Assembly (NCBI GenBank): GCA_024180945.1
Contig: JAKSGN010000041.1
Coordinates: forward strand, 2,728,001 to 2,792,000
DNA: 64,000 nt
Source of the DNA: Macrophomina tecta
Lineage: Eukaryota; Ascomycota; Dothideomycetes; Botryosphaeriales; Botryosphaeriaceae
Reading direction: 5' to 3'
Position numbers and translations under genes: made by a program. Shown here piece by piece: positions 32,001 through 43,534 of this stretch. The notes under the pieces are model-generated. The model ran no database searches, was not told where the DNA came from, and was given only the letters and a program-made list of their open reading frames with translations. Every line of letters starts with the position of its first letter. The stretch's first letter is position 1.

Positions 32001-33534
32001 GACGGATATCATCGAGACATTCGTGGGTGGTATGGGTATCCAGTACTCACGCGGAGGCGCCATTGAACGCCAAGCATTCGACGCTCGGGAATCCCTCTTT
32101 GTTACCATTCTTGCAACCGACTTCCAAGATGTCGACACACGGATTCCGCCGGCTCAACTTATCTTCGCTATGGACTCAACAGTCAAATGCCAGGAGCCAA
32201 GGATAAAAGCACTGAGAAACCATCTTCGCGGTGCAAAGGACTCGATTCCCATGATTACTCCGATAGCTATGAATTCGTTGGAGCATGTCGAACGCTGTAT
32301 TGCACCCTCATTACAAGGGCTTGCTAGGGAAAAGCTCGTTGTCCGCTTCATGACGGAACTCAGGCAACTGGCGGGCAGAGTGGATGTGTCCACTAAGGCC
32401 GACCATGCGGTGAACCTCATCGTCCCAAGCATCGAAACTGATCTGGATCATCATGAGGCGTGGCCACTTCCTCGCGTCGGCAGCATCAAGCAAGATGTAC
32501 ATTTCGATGAGTCGATGATCTCATCCCTTTCTGTTTCATCCTCGGTCCCGATGGGCACTATAAACTCTTCGGCTGGCCAAAAGAGACACCTTGAGGTTGA
32601 GGAAAATGAGCCAGCGAAAAGGACGCGATTAACACCACAGCCCGATCCAGATACAGTCAACCCAAATGATATCACACGCATTAGTGATTCTGTACCGGGA
32701 CCTACACAACATCACGGTCTCTCCTCTAACCCAGAGCTGGACGAACATATCAAGGCTTACCGTAAAGATGAGAAGCTCCGCCAGGAGTTCAAGTACATGA
32801 AAGAGCGTCTAAAGCAATTCGAGGAGGCGCTGGAAGTCTGCCAGACCGAAAAAGAAGGGCAGAAGGACTTGATCTTCCACCTAAAAAAAGAGAACACGGA
32901 CCTCAAACTGAGCCAAATTAACTACAGCGAACGCATTAGAACGCAAAACAGCACGATCGAGAGCCTCCGCAACGAGCGTGACATCATCAAGGAGCAGCTC
33001 ACCGAAGCCCGCCAGCAGCTGGCGTCGTCAACCATCCCAGAAGTCGCGGAGCGCGAGCAGCTCCGGCGCGAACGCGACGATGCACTGGCGAAACTCGAGC
33101 GCGCACAGAAGACGCGCGAGACTGAGAACAAGGAGTCGGAATTCTTCCGCTCCCAATACCAAGACGCGTCCAACCGCGCGTCGGAGCTGTCCGCTGAGAA
33201 CACGTCGCTGACGCGGCAGCTGCGCGAGTTCGAACGCCTTGCCTCTGGTGAGCGCGAGCGCGCCCGTCGCCTCACGCTTAACGCTGTTACGGATGCGTAT
33301 AGGGATGAGGCTGAGATGCTGAGGGCGCAGCTCCGCGATCGCGAGGAGATCATCCGCCAGAAGACGGAGGAGATTAAGGCGATTCGCGGGCGTCAGGGTG
33401 TCGGTACCAGGGCAGGGAGTGTGCCCAGGAGTCCGAGGATCACGGGCGGGCCGGGGAGTAGGGGCGGTAGTCCGGCGCCAAGTGGGTTGGGTGGACATGG
33501 GAGGTTGGGGGCGTTGAGGAATATAAATGCGTAG
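29017..33534 (+). CDS. chromodomain protein with HDA2/3-like domain and coiled coil
   Basis: 1505 residues in one intronless frame. An N-terminal basic region (KRKRSNIP, RKRQKTK) is followed by a chromodomain at about residues 57-102: FYEARAILEERKGQYRIDW, then YEPTWEP, with the aromatic cage positions Y/F, W and W filled, so binding of methylated histone H3 tail is likely. Residues about 110-850 are Ser/Gln/Pro-rich disorder. About 881-1138 (YLIGLSMEGLQGDQYRREI, KVLVAWSNNSSTKFRFLGG, HFVILGRAGALTDIIETF, VECISMDS-like MDSTVKCQEPRIKAL) resembles the HDA2/3 subunit domain of class II histone deacetylase complexes. About 1241-1451 is a long coiled coil, then a Gly/Arg/Ser tail. The layout suggests a reader-scaffold linking methylated nucleosomes to an Hda1-type deacetylase, like Neurospora CDP-2 of the HCHC silencing complex (inference). 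Confidence 0.85.
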   Translation: MAPDRAISHKRKRSNIPDSLQTTPRSTPRKRQKTKIDDEAAAAPAQSTQSAADSEPFYEARAILEERKGQYRIDWADNPETGETYEPTWEPKRNANKQLVDDWKLRKLAEKERKRQKQKHPSAPARPATAGSPQTYTSPTPALPSAAAPKRTQHPPKRRRIVHSSSPEPRPESEPSQLPVHSSNTDDSERVIPETEPQDNGPRPEAQVVVTQPTDYNPSEYEHFSVSQILWGSSQTTQAVASQLQPTQANADTSQLVESPQPGLRRYCIPAERLLQQPRFGNGAVVPDSQSLPGDSSYVPSTQTRSGAESQLVQTQPQPVDSTATRAAQQDNSASASAQFTNSQQDNSAPVPETDQIEDVSSSPAEHNHHEYQVPLQRESPLQTASSASSPPPTESPEKSTPSQNRIDGTGFSLEGQVNTHSATASEEAHGCEEAESPSRPPSPKSKPQDKEQATSASAQTQIASGGDLIFRNFDAAEKIPQVQAAAGATSSTEGQQEPAQQTAGSENDTCNQRLPEREVSPSGKEIDGSGNTAAESAARFSTAQYKTQTISGDGSAGSEKVQPFISCPEKRVSEPIEPSSNTAESPRQDPAEGSTQDVTDPDNPPEFQPAQKKIVLELQSSSNSRLNCLERANSQSRSQPWQPAQEVPEIELDNSQSCDYTNSSRSRSSAHSEESRETQAAKRKDSSRYWVESGVLGQADPNVVRRPAQQTESDVPGPKDIVPSIEDRTETPIRGYYRKSSRGMPQTPQPPNSSMGNFDSTPQKSLTEQLREVQARSKAERERKKAELLAKYDNPAPKSPSLEASTRSPSVIPPHHAQPPMEPQYTLMPSNLSAESRPEVRSPQNEHSLLAANHPGSDTEMHDYTSSGVLLDEPIIGEAEYLIGLSMEGLQGDQYRREISFKKEEITDFTENDPPDESSINGVRELLENVGNVITHMDLGYANEDSLTQYDANSKVLVAWSNNSSTKFRFLGGVLDRLRHSKLHFVILGRAGALTDIIETFVGGMGIQYSRGGAIERQAFDARESLFVTILATDFQDVDTRIPPAQLIFAMDSTVKCQEPRIKALRNHLRGAKDSIPMITPIAMNSLEHVERCIAPSLQGLAREKLVVRFMTELRQLAGRVDVSTKADHAVNLIVPSIETDLDHHEAWPLPRVGSIKQDVHFDESMISSLSVSSSVPMGTINSSAGQKRHLEVEENEPAKRTRLTPQPDPDTVNPNDITRISDSVPGPTQHHGLSSNPELDEHIKAYRKDEKLRQEFKYMKERLKQFEEALEVCQTEKEGQKDLIFHLKKENTDLKLSQINYSERIRTQNSTIESLRNERDIIKEQLTEARQQLASSTIPEVAEREQLRRERDDALAKLERAQKTRETENKESEFFRSQYQDASNRASELSAENTSLTRQLREFERLASGERERARRLTLNAVTDAYRDEAEMLRAQLRDREEIIRQKTEEIKAIRGRQGVGTRAGSVPRSPRITGGPGSRGGSPAPSGLGGHGRLGALRNINA

Positions 33535-34329
33535 GGAATAAGTTGAAGAGCGAGGAGGTATGGACTGTGAGGAGATGACGACAGTGATTTGCGGAAGGTG
33601 GTGGTTGCTTTGCGGATGGATAGGTTTTTGGTTGCTTTATTATTGCTAAACGATGGTTCAGCGGAAGGGATAAGAACAGTGCAGCCAGAACGAGGCTTGT
33701 TGGTCTGCCCTGGGTCTCAGACAGCATCTTTGCAGAGGCAGAGATAAGATAGCACATTTTTTTCTGGTTAGGACCCATTGAACAAAAAGGCAAGACTATT
33801 CATTTCTTGAGAGCACAGAGACGCACTCTCGCAAGGCATGGTAGATCCCACTTTAGGGCCAGCAGTTTTCTTTACTGTCTCGAAAACCGAGCCTTCTCTC
33901 GCGGTGCCTTTCTCACTCTCCAGGTGTGCCAAATGTAAGCGGCCAATGATATGCTGCCCACTGCACCATCAAGGCCCATCAGGCGAAATATCCAGTTGAT
34001 GGAAAAGGCACTCACTTCTCATTTTATGTGCTGCGCTCGTCTCATCTCGGTCTGCCCAAGCCATCTAAACGACTCACCTCACGCGGCTAGCCTTAAGCTC
34101 AACTCGGTCCAAGCAGGGCACCTTCCGACTCGCTCCCTGGAGGCGGATCAACCTCTGATCTGTCTCTTCTGTTACGCACTTTTCAGTAACCTCACACGTG
34201 CGCTGCACACAAATGGTGCCGTAATGCTGCACGCGGCGTTTCCATTCGAGAAAACGAGACTTTATACTTTGGATACGTGGGATGACCGACGAGTGGAACA
34301 TAGGTGCTGATGATGCCTGGCTGGCTTGC

Positions 34330-34366
34330 GAGAGAGAAAGAGAGAGGGAGGGAGAGAGAGAGAGAG
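34330..34366. repeat. 37-nt GA-rich purine tract
   Basis: Uninterrupted purines, mostly GA dinucleotides with AAAG and GGGAGG variants. Low-complexity intergenic repeat. Confidence 0.85.
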
Positions 34367-35017
34367 TAAGCGCGTGACTTGCTGCCGACAAGCTGCGCAA
34401 ATTGGGCCTGAGCCTCGACAGGAAGAAAAACGCAGCCCCAGCCGCGGGGACCAGAGACGTGACCGCAGCTGCCAAGACCGCACCTTCCCCCCCCCACCCC
34501 AAGGCTTCTAAAACTTGTTACTCGGTCTGTCCGGTCTTCAGACGTGGAGCGTTGATGGCCCGATGTCCTGCTCTGTGGGGAGAAGACAATATCTCTGGCC
34601 AGGGCAGCCCTGATGTATACCTGGGCTGCTGGCATTCACTGCAAAGGCGGGGAGGATGGGAGAGCGAGAGCGATGATCGATGCCGGCGCACAATCTAGTT
34701 GCATCTGTCACACGCTCGTACAATCTCACTCAGTTCAGTGGACGTGTCTGGATGTGCCATGTTCTGCAGTGACTATTAGTCTACAAATGTTCTGGCCGGA
34801 AGGGTAGTATCAGGTCTAAGGCTCACTCATTCTCTCGTTCCTTAAATCGAGGAATCCGGGGTTGCGCGATCTATATACGTACCTTTTCTAGCGCAACACT
34901 AGCTTTCCTGGTTCATCGCAATCTCGCCCGTGTCAACATCGCGTACTCTATGCATGTATTATCGAACAGCACTGCAGCGCAGGGGGTTTGTGTGGTAGTA
35001 GGACATCTTCGGAAGAC

Positions 35018-35039
35018 TTTTTTTTTTTTTTTTTTTTTT
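35018..35039. repeat. 22-nt T homopolymer
   Basis: Twenty-two consecutive T residues in intergenic DNA. The length is likely to be unreliable in sequencing and could be a retro-transposed poly(A) trace or plain slippage. Confidence 0.9.
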
Positions 35040-38000
35040 AAGCTGGAACATGTGGGTGTTTGGTTTGGGAGATTGGCAACAGACAATAACGCTCTTGCCG
35101 CGACCCTAGGATAGTGGGCAAGACTGTGAATGTACGTCATAGCAGACCTGCGTGGTCTGTGAAGGAGGCCACGGGGAGTGTTTCCCGCGAGTGTGAGAGT
35201 ATGTATTTGTGATTGGATGTTTTGCTATTGGTTGCTGGGAATGACGCGTGAGTGTTGTTGGGTGGTGCGGACAATGCATAGTTGACAGAGGTTACTGCGG
35301 CGTATTACTTGTCAATTTGCAAGGATGGCTTCCAGACGGCTAGGATATGCGGTTGTCAGTCATTCTTGTCGCGGGTTGGTCGCTGCGGTGGGTATGTGAG
35401 TGGGCGGAAGGAGCGCTCGTTGACACAAACGGGGGTAGAGCTTCGCTAAGAGGTGTGCTGGCGGGTACAGCACCGTGCCGTGGACAGCTTCGCTTGATGA
35501 CAACAGTCAGTTACGATGAAGCGTGGAAGTTAGGTGGTCTGGAAGTGGGATAACTGTAGATGAAGCATACGGGACTTGTACGGGACCAAACGGTGATGCC
35601 CTCCTTCCGCTCGAGCGGCTGGCAGCTCACCTCCAGCCGAGCTCGAACAATCAGCACGGGCATGTCTCCACCATCGTAAATGTGTGAGAACGGGCCGAAG
35701 CTCAATATCGGCCGGTTGAATGATGCTGCATGGCCCTCTTGTCTATCCGACTTGGAAGTGGATCTGGCTGACGACAATACTCTGTGCCCCTGCGCTGGCA
35801 TATGAGCTGGCGTAGCCATACCTGATTCTGTATTCCTTTTTGTTCTCAGCGTAGCAAGAGTATTCCCGTACCAGATGATGTCTATACCCGGGGCCTAGAA
35901 TGAGGTTCTACCCGGAATAGGAGATGTGCCTGCACAGTTCGGAGCCCCTTCCGCTCATGACGCATGTTGCTGACTTGAATGCTGGAGGCGTAGCAAGTGT
36001 GAAGCAGTTGAGTGGGACGGAGGATAGCATCGCTCAATTATTGAACGTGCTTCTGATACTGTGGAGCCTTTATCATAGCTTGAGTTAGCTGGATAGCGAT
36101 GCACTTCGGCCAGAGTTGATGGGGGTCTTGAGAATGGCCTCCTCACGAGCGAGGTCCCCCAAAAAGCATCGACAAGGATCTGCTGCAGTGGCAGAGATGC
36201 TTGTCACGGGAATCGGAAGGCGAGCGACATGGAGAGACCATCATCATCATCATCAGCGATTCCCAGACGCTTGATAGCTTTCGGCAACCTGAGCGACCGC
36301 CCTGCACCAGGGACCAAATCGAGATTGGGGTCCAGGCCTGCAGTGGGTGGCGGGATAGGCTTTCTTGCGTCACACAAACGAAAGAGCACAGAATCACAGA
36401 TTGTGGAGGCGTCCCAAGATCCTACCTGCGATCTGTTCATGCGATGCAATCGCGATGAAGCGCACAGGCACACGCCCAACCCCCTCGTTCATACGAGATG
36501 CTGGAAGAGGCGAAGGTACACGAGCAATCAAGCAAATACACCATGTATGATAGCACTGGGCGATTACGGACGCCTCTGCCTCTGTTTTCCTTGCGTTGCA
36601 TGCGCCGCATGGGGGTGGGGAACGGGGAGGCGGTCTAGATATGGTGATCCGGTGGTCGACTAGCCGCCCTCTCATGCGCCCTGCTGCGCCATGTGCTCCT
36701 CCCTGCAGGATGCATCCGTAGTCGCAGGAGTGCCAGAACGGCATTTGAATCAACGGTCGAAGTCTACCTAACCCACCACCAAGGACAACTGATCTGGAGA
36801 CGGTAAGGGGGGCGGAACAGGTGGATGCGGCGTTGCGCGTGGAGGTCAAACGCGCGGCGGAAACGGTCCGGAGTCCGAGCAAAGAGACTGACCGAGACCT
36901 CGAGCGGCGCGTGCTGGTGGGGAGGAGACGTCAGAAATACGTATGGTCAGCAGCTGGTGGAAAGGGTCCTGCTAAGTTTGGAGGCGCTTTTGAGGCAGAA
37001 GGTGAGATGGTGGGCTGGGAGGGAGCGGGCCGGCCAGTGGTCCAAAGAAGAAGCAATGGAACAGTGCCCTCACGCCCCTTGGTGTCCTTTGATTACCCGG
37101 AGGGCGCTGCGCAACCACGTTCGGTGGTGAGGCTATTTTAGGCCCGGTGTTGCAGGCGACGAGGGTCGGCTCGGGCTGCGGGATGATGAGGGTGATAGGC
37201 GGCAAAATTAAGGTGGTGCGGATATGACGTGCGAGTAAGACGGAGCAGAGGAGCGTGTTGCGAAGTTGGCGCAGAGCAGTTTGCACAGGTGGCTCTCGGG
37301 CGGCGAGCAGTGATATCACGGGCTGCGTCAGCGGAGGCAGAGCGGCCGCCGCTGTATCGACAGGGCAGAAGTTAAGCTCATGCTGGCTGACGTTGGGAGA
37401 GCGAGGATCGCTGTGAGGAGGGAGGAGGGCGTGTGGGCTGGCCGGACTTATGACATCAGAGGTGGCGCCGTCGCACCAGCAACAGCAACGGGTCGAGGAC
37501 GGCAGCAGAGAGCCACAGGGCCTTGGAACACAGGCCCGGCAAAGAGGAACAGGTCGCAAACAATGGTCGGGGGGCCCACCATGCAGATCACGATGCGCAC
37601 CGAAGCAGCTGCCGTGTGGGGAAAGGGGAGCTCGCGAGCAGTAGATGTGCATTTTGTACATGCTCCACGGAGTCGGCGACAGTCATCTCAGCCGCGGTTC
37701 CAGCGCGTGTAGCGGGTGGCGGAGACTATGATGAGAGCGCACTTGGGGAAGAGGAAGCTCAAGCGCGGCTGGGGTGCATGCCGACGAACTGGGCGCGGAA
37801 TCGACAGAAGGACTCTCACGGCAGACGCAGAATGAAAATGCCAATTCCGGCAGCTCTGAGACTGGGCCGCAGAATGGAAGTGATGGCAGCAAAGAGAGGG
37901 AGGGGAGTGGACAAGGAAATGGCGCTGTTCCACGAGCGGCGGACACGGCGGCGGGCAGCGGCAAGGCCGCGAGGGAAGCGAGGAGGCACCGCGTGCGCGA

Positions 38001-38873
38001 AGGGTTGCAGAGCGGCGGTGATCTCGCGAGAAGCGTTGAAGAGGTGACGCACTGCGGATCAGCAGAGCCAGGCTGTGATGCTGGCAAGGAGCCGCATCGG
38101 CGGGCTGCACGCCGGCGCCGCGGGCGGAGGCTGGACGGGGCGCCGGGGGCTGGAGGCAAGCGAGCGGCCTCGACCGCATCACCCGCAGCCGATCCGAGGG
38201 GAGCGCGGTGGGTTGAGCAGGGCAGGCCGCCAGGAACGATGAAGTCAGCGGGCGCGAGGCTTGGCGGCGTGCATCATTTCTCGCGCGCTAGCAAACGCAG
38301 GGCTCGCGGCTGCGTCATCATTCGGCGGCCGCCAACCGCCAACCGCCGTCTGCAGCGCTCACCAACCCGCTCAGCCTTTCTTGCGCTACGCCGTCTTCGG
38401 CCGCAGCCTGACTTCATTCCCGCCCTGTCCACCGCGCCCGCGTCGCACGCGGCCATTCCGCGTCACTGCGCCCCTTGCGCCCGCCGCGCCGTTGTGCCCG
38501 CGCCTGCTCGCTTGCCTGGGCGCTGCTGGGCCGCGTCCTGCGCTGCCGCCCGCAGCAGCCCGCGATGCTGCGTCGACGCCTGCCGGTTGCACGGCGGCGG
38601 CTGGTGTGGGCACTGCGGCACGCCTCCAGGGGCCCAGCGCAGAAGGCAATCTAGCAGATCAGGGTCCACGGCTGGACCGCGCAGCCAGTCGAAGCCCAGC
38701 GATCCCGACGTCCGCGCGGGTGTTGCCCTTATCGCAACCCTCTGGACCCTTAAAGACTGCTGGCGGATCGACACTATGATATCGCTCGACGCCACAAGCG
38801 CGGCCCTACTCCATCATCCACCAGGCCGTCCCCCGCTCGGCCCATATGAGCTAATGCCCGTCTGCTGCCCGCA

Positions 38874-38880
38874 TATATAT
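38874..38880 (+). promoter_or_regulatory. possible TATA box
   Basis: TATATAT, about 152 nt before the ATG of the small gene at 39032 and followed by a CT/CA-rich leader. Position and sequence fit a strong, regulated fungal promoter, but no transcript start is visible from sequence. Confidence 0.4.
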
Positions 38881-39031
38881 GTCCGAGCCATGCCGCCCAG
38901 GTAGGCCCGGCATCAACAGCCTTCAAGCCTTATAACTGCCTGCCACCGCAGCCTTTGCTACCTGCTCCATCTCTGCTCATCCAAACTCCTCCTCTCTTCT
39001 GCCACCAAACACTTCGCCACCCCTTCCGGCC

Positions 39032-39347
39032 ATGTCTACTGCCACTGCTGGTGTCTACGTCCGCGACAACTTCTCCGCTCCCATGTCTGCCCAGCACAAC
39101 TTCGCCAACCAGTACGACCTGGACAACCCGACTCAGTCCATGAGCATCTACTCTCGGTACGCCTCCACTTTGCTGCTTCGCTCAGCCGGACCCCCCTCTT
39201 GCTGACTTTCCTAGTGTTATGCACGAACACACCAAGCATCAACTGGAAAATGCTACCAGTTCTGCCCGGAGACGCTCGCAGGGGGGCAGCACCGCTAGCC
39301 TCTCCTCTGAGTCAAGCCGCGGCTCCGTCAGCTCCAGCTCGTCATAG
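39032..39347 (+). CDS. small conserved-looking Ser-rich protein
   Basis: Two exons, 39032-39156 and 39215-39347, joined by a 58-nt intron (GTACGC...CTAG) to give about 85 residues. The middle (SRVMHEHTKHQLENATSSAR) is an amphipathic, His/Glu/Gln-rich helix, followed by RRRSQGG and a low-complexity Ser tail. No signal peptide, membrane segment or known domain. The short helix plus Ser tail, TATA-like element and CT-rich leader suggest a highly expressed, perhaps stress- or development-regulated gene like other tiny fungal proteins, but I do not recognise it. A clean splice that preserves frame and a credible start context (GGCCATGTC) are the reasons for calling it a gene. Confidence 0.65.
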
Positions 39348-42300
39348 GCATGATGAGTGCTGGGGTTGAACATCAACGATCGCGATCATGGCCGGAACAT
39401 GACTCGACCTCTTTTGTGCAGTAGCAAGGCGGCATGGCTACTGAAGTCTTTCACGATTTTGGACGTTTTCTTGCGGGTGGAAGGCTGGACACGGCGCATT
39501 CTTTGGACAGCATCAGGACGGAGTTCATTTTCTCTTGAGCGTCACCTGTTTTATGGACGCGCTTCTAGCGCTGCAGTTTTTGAGCACGGGATGGGTAACG
39601 AGAGAAAGTACAGCGCTTGTCGGGCGGTCGCAAAAGTACCGGATTCTCCACAGATGACGTATGAATCTACAAGGTTCTCACCTCCTTTCCATTTATTGGA
39701 CTTCATGCAATGACCCGTGTCTCGGTTTTTCTTCTTCGTCGCCCGTCGCATGATCTCTTTTCCAGCAGTTGATTCGTTTCCTGCGACAGTTCGCGCCAAC
39801 TGCCCCTAACGACATCTGCCCTACTCGCGCCCCCCATCCCCGTCTCAGGAATCCATCAGGCCACTCTTACACGCCTCCCGCGCCCTGACCAACGAAATTG
39901 TATTTCTTGGGCCGTTGAGCTAGGGCAAAGGACGGGCTGTTGCGTACTGCTGCTTCGGGAGCATCGCTGGGCGACCAGGCAGAGCGAAGGATCCACCAAT
40001 GCCGTGATGGAGCCTCGCACCCATCGCTGACCTGACGCATCCCCGCCGCCCCCCCTTCTGCCACTTGTGGATCCCTGTTAGATTTGGCAAGCCGAACCCC
40101 TCGTGTCCTGTCCAGACCCCGGCAGAAGGAGCTGTTGATCTTCCCGGCTTCGAGTTTAGATTCTTGGCATACATCGTCCGCCTCACACAAGCGCGTCCGT
40201 TGCGGCCACTAAGCAGCCTCAGACAGGTCGGCCTAGCGCGGTACTTTGCAGCCCGAGAGAGAGAGAGAGAGGCAAGGCTAGACATGGGGCGTTGCCGCTT
40301 TTCGGGAGGGAAAAGGGCAGCAGCAACTGCCGCTGCAGGGCGACTGGGGCTAATGTGCCGTGCTAGGCCTTCGTCGCCGTTATTGCTGTCCGCTTCCTGC
40401 CCGAGGTGACGACGATCACCTTTTTTTTCTTTTTTCTTTTTTTCCTTTTCAATGCCGACCTTGCTGCAAACCGTTACACCCGTACGAGAGAGCGAAAAGA
40501 GCGGCGCTCGCCGGCGCGCGCTCGTTTCGTGCGCCTGTCCGCCCGCCCTAGCCCTGATATGACGGGATCGTCGCCGGTCGGGCTCGTCGGGTATTCTTTG
40601 ATGGCTGCTGGGAGAGGCGGTACTGAGCCCAGCAGGACCCTTGCGCGGTTCATTGATCTGCCCAGGCACCTACCGGTCAGCGTCCCATACGAAGGCGGCG
40701 CGCCGCCGATACTCCTCGGGTGCGTTCGAGAAGGGAACAAGCCTGTCTGGTCTGCGCCAGCGCACCAGAAAAAGCGAGCCCCAACTTTTTTTTTCCCCTC
40801 CGCTCCGTGGCCAAATCTGAAGGCTATCGCGAGGCGTGTTGTTGTTGCCGTCGTCGTCATTGTCGTCGTCGTCGTGGCCGCCAAGAATTTTGCTCGGGTC
40901 TCGGGTTTGATGCCAAAATTTCCCAGTCGGGCCAACACCTTCGATTTTTTTTTTTTTAATAATTTTTTTTACCCGCACATTGTGGCTGGCGGACGCCACT
41001 CGGAGACGGCTGACGAGCGGTGTTTTTTCCTGTTGCTCCGAGACGGACTCCGTCACACTTGGTCTGTGATGCGCCGTTACCTGCTCACGAGACGCTCACC
41101 AGACAAGCGCCCGGCCTCGGAAAAATCGCCAACGCGCATGGCGTTCGAGCGACAGGCGCCAATGACAAGCAAAACATGGTGTGCCGCCTTCGACAATGGC
41201 GCAAGTGAATATGCTCAGGGTCCAACAAGGCACCATGTTTCGGTGTGGGTAGCCCGGTGCCCAAAAGATACATTGCCAGCCTCAACTCCTTGCCAGAAGC
41301 AGTAAGCGCCAGCGAGAGAGCAAGTGGGGAAACATTGCCTATCTTCCCCTCTCGCTAATCGTGTTTGCTTTGGGCTTGGCCCTATTGCAAGCCGCCGCCG
41401 TCACGACTTGCTTAGCTGTCCCCACGGGGTCCCACCTGCCGCCTTTTCCGCCTTTCGTTTTCCTTGCTTGTTCTTCAAAGCCACCGTATGTCCCCCTTTG
41501 CGGCCGGGCAGGGGATTTTGTCGGATTCCGTGAGGCGAGAAAGCGGTCAGTCGGTGATGGGGAAGTTGGTTTCCCTCCCCTTCGCTCGTGTGCGTCCACG
41601 CCAACAGGTCACGCACACACACCCGCGCTCTTCCGTACACTAAGTAGCCTAGCGTCAGGGGATGTAGATGAAGGAGAGACCCTGACTTGCAGGGTATGTC
41701 AGGGTCTGGTCCGCCTGCTTGAACCCTTTTTTGTTCGGGCTTTCTTTTTGGCATTCCCGGATCCTTTGTCCTGCGCCGGAACCCTCCCACTTGCCACCGT
41801 CCCTGTAGAAACGTGTCAAAGGCCCGAGGTCTCGAATTGGACGGGATCACGCTTGTTGAGCTCTTCTCCCGTCCTTTTCCCCTCATGGCCGATCAGACGC
41901 GTGGCTTGCCGTGTGTGGTGGCAAATGAAGCGGGAAAGAGGAACGAAACCGACATCTGCCGGGGCCGGGCGAGACACACACGCTCCTCCCTAAAGCCATG
42001 ATGCAAGTCGCCCTGTCATAGACACAATGCAGCACGATGGCCTTCTTTCCGGAGCGGCGTCCGGGTGGTGGTGGGTTGGGGCCGGCGGTCCCACTCCCGG
42101 ACCTCGCCCCGGCCGAGAAAAGCATCAGTGAGCCAAGCAGTAGAAAAAGCTGAGACGAAGAAGAAGCAGGACGAGCGGGTCTAGGGCTGGGCTGCGGGGC
42201 CCACAAAAAAAACAATTTTAAAAAAAAAATAAAAGCTGCCTGCGCGGATCTACGCGCACCATCACCCCCGTGCTGGTACCCCGAAGATTGCCCATGTTTC

Positions 42301-43534
42301 CGCTGTGTCTCGAACGCTAGGGACTCTCTGCTCGCTCTTTCTCGAATCATGAAGCATGCTTGTTGGCCATCGGGTGTCACCGCTTCCCATGGCGGGAGCG
42401 ACGGGGCGAGGCGAGACTCCCATATCCATGGCCTGGAACTTGTGGGCACTCCGGGGAGGGGAAGTTCGTTGGGTACAGCTGCATGTCCGACCGCGGCAAA
42501 GGGGTCACAGTCAACAAGCCGCCCTGCTATCTCCTCTTGATATGCCGAGACTTCCCGTTGTCGCACTGTTGATCATGCCATATCGGCTCGAGGGTGCGTC
42601 TGAAGGGAAGGGGCGAGGCTGCTTGGCAACTGGTGTGGTGGTGGTGGTGGTGATGTTGTGTGCTCTGGGAGCTGTCGACGATCTTCGCTGGCGTCTTCCC
42701 TTTGGTTATCCGGCAATTGATTGCCCTCGCCTGGTGTCTGGAACGGTCCCGCGCTTTCCTGGGCCTCATGAGGTGTATCACGCCCCCGCGTCTGCTACTC
42801 CGCATCGGTCTGCTAATGCCGATCGTTCAGTCCGTCTGTTGCTGGTCGCTTGGCACAGGGTCCTCTGTGCCGCTATAGGCTTGCATGTAGGTTGCTACGA
42901 AAATTTGGTAGCTCGTGTGCTTAGCGCCCGCGCAGCGCGCAAGTATGGCTTCGGGACGCTTGGCGTCGGGCTGGCGGAGGTCAGAGACCGGACAGCTGTA
43001 CTGTGCTTGAAGCAAGGATGAGGTCATCGCACTTGTGCACGGCGGAGTTGTCGGAAGGCGGAGAATCACTTGGCGTTATTCTGCGCATTAAGACTGATCC
43101 TTTTCTTGCTTTAATGGTGAAGGGTGCGTGAGTTACGACTCATGAGCAAAACCGGAGAAGGGAAGTTCGATTGATATTCTGCAGTCTTCCAGATCGGCAC
43201 TTCATGATCTACACGAGGATTTGAAACAACGTTGATGGTTTGTCCTGTTTTTGTGCCTCAAAGACGCCCTCTTGTAGATACAGTTAGGATTTAGGACGTA
43301 AGCTTTCTACCCATGATCGCGTCCCCTGTCGTAAGCTTGCCCTTTCGGGTTTAGCTCCTTCGTCATCGTCTTGTCCCGCCCACCCCACTACACCCTTTCT
43401 GCCGTCTATCCTCTGCCTCGGCATCAGCCTTTACCAGACCCACCGCCTTTTTGATTAGCTCCAACGCAGCCATGGTTTTCTCGCTTAAGTTTGTATCGTC
43501 TCCAAGAGATAACCGTAGACCCCTGCATCTGCAT
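39348..43534. other. 4.2-kb gene-poor intergenic region
   Basis: No convincing gene. Long overlapping frames at 39.9-42.6 kb on both strands contain homopolymer-driven stretches (runs of T at about 40420 and 40955, runs of A at about 42205-42230) and triplet repeats (GTC/GTT near 40840, GTG near 42640), so they read as low-complexity artefacts. A short GA repeat is at about 40257. Confidence 0.55.

Larger units (their letters stand above)
33535..39031. other. 5.5-kb gene-poor, GC-rich intergenic region
   Basis: No frame here has recognisable domains, splice-linked continuation or consistent single-strand coding bias. From about 36.8 to 38.9 kb GC content is high, so three or more frames are open at once on both strands, including a 376-codon one beginning with GTG. 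The region holds a purine tract (34330-34366), a 22-T run (35018-35039), ATC triplets near 36240 and CpG-rich DNA next to the promoter of the 39-kb gene. Long untranslated leaders or non-coding transcripts are possible. Confidence 0.55.

Noticed and set aside
37774..38904. 376-codon open frame on the + strand
   Set aside because: Begins with GTG, lies in very GC-rich DNA where several frames on both strands are open at once, is Arg/Ala/Gly/Pro-biased and shows no domain.
40406..41305. 299-codon open frame on the + strand
   Set aside because: Built from homopolymers and triplet repeats (poly-Phe, poly-Val), overlapped by equally long frames on the other strand, no family features.
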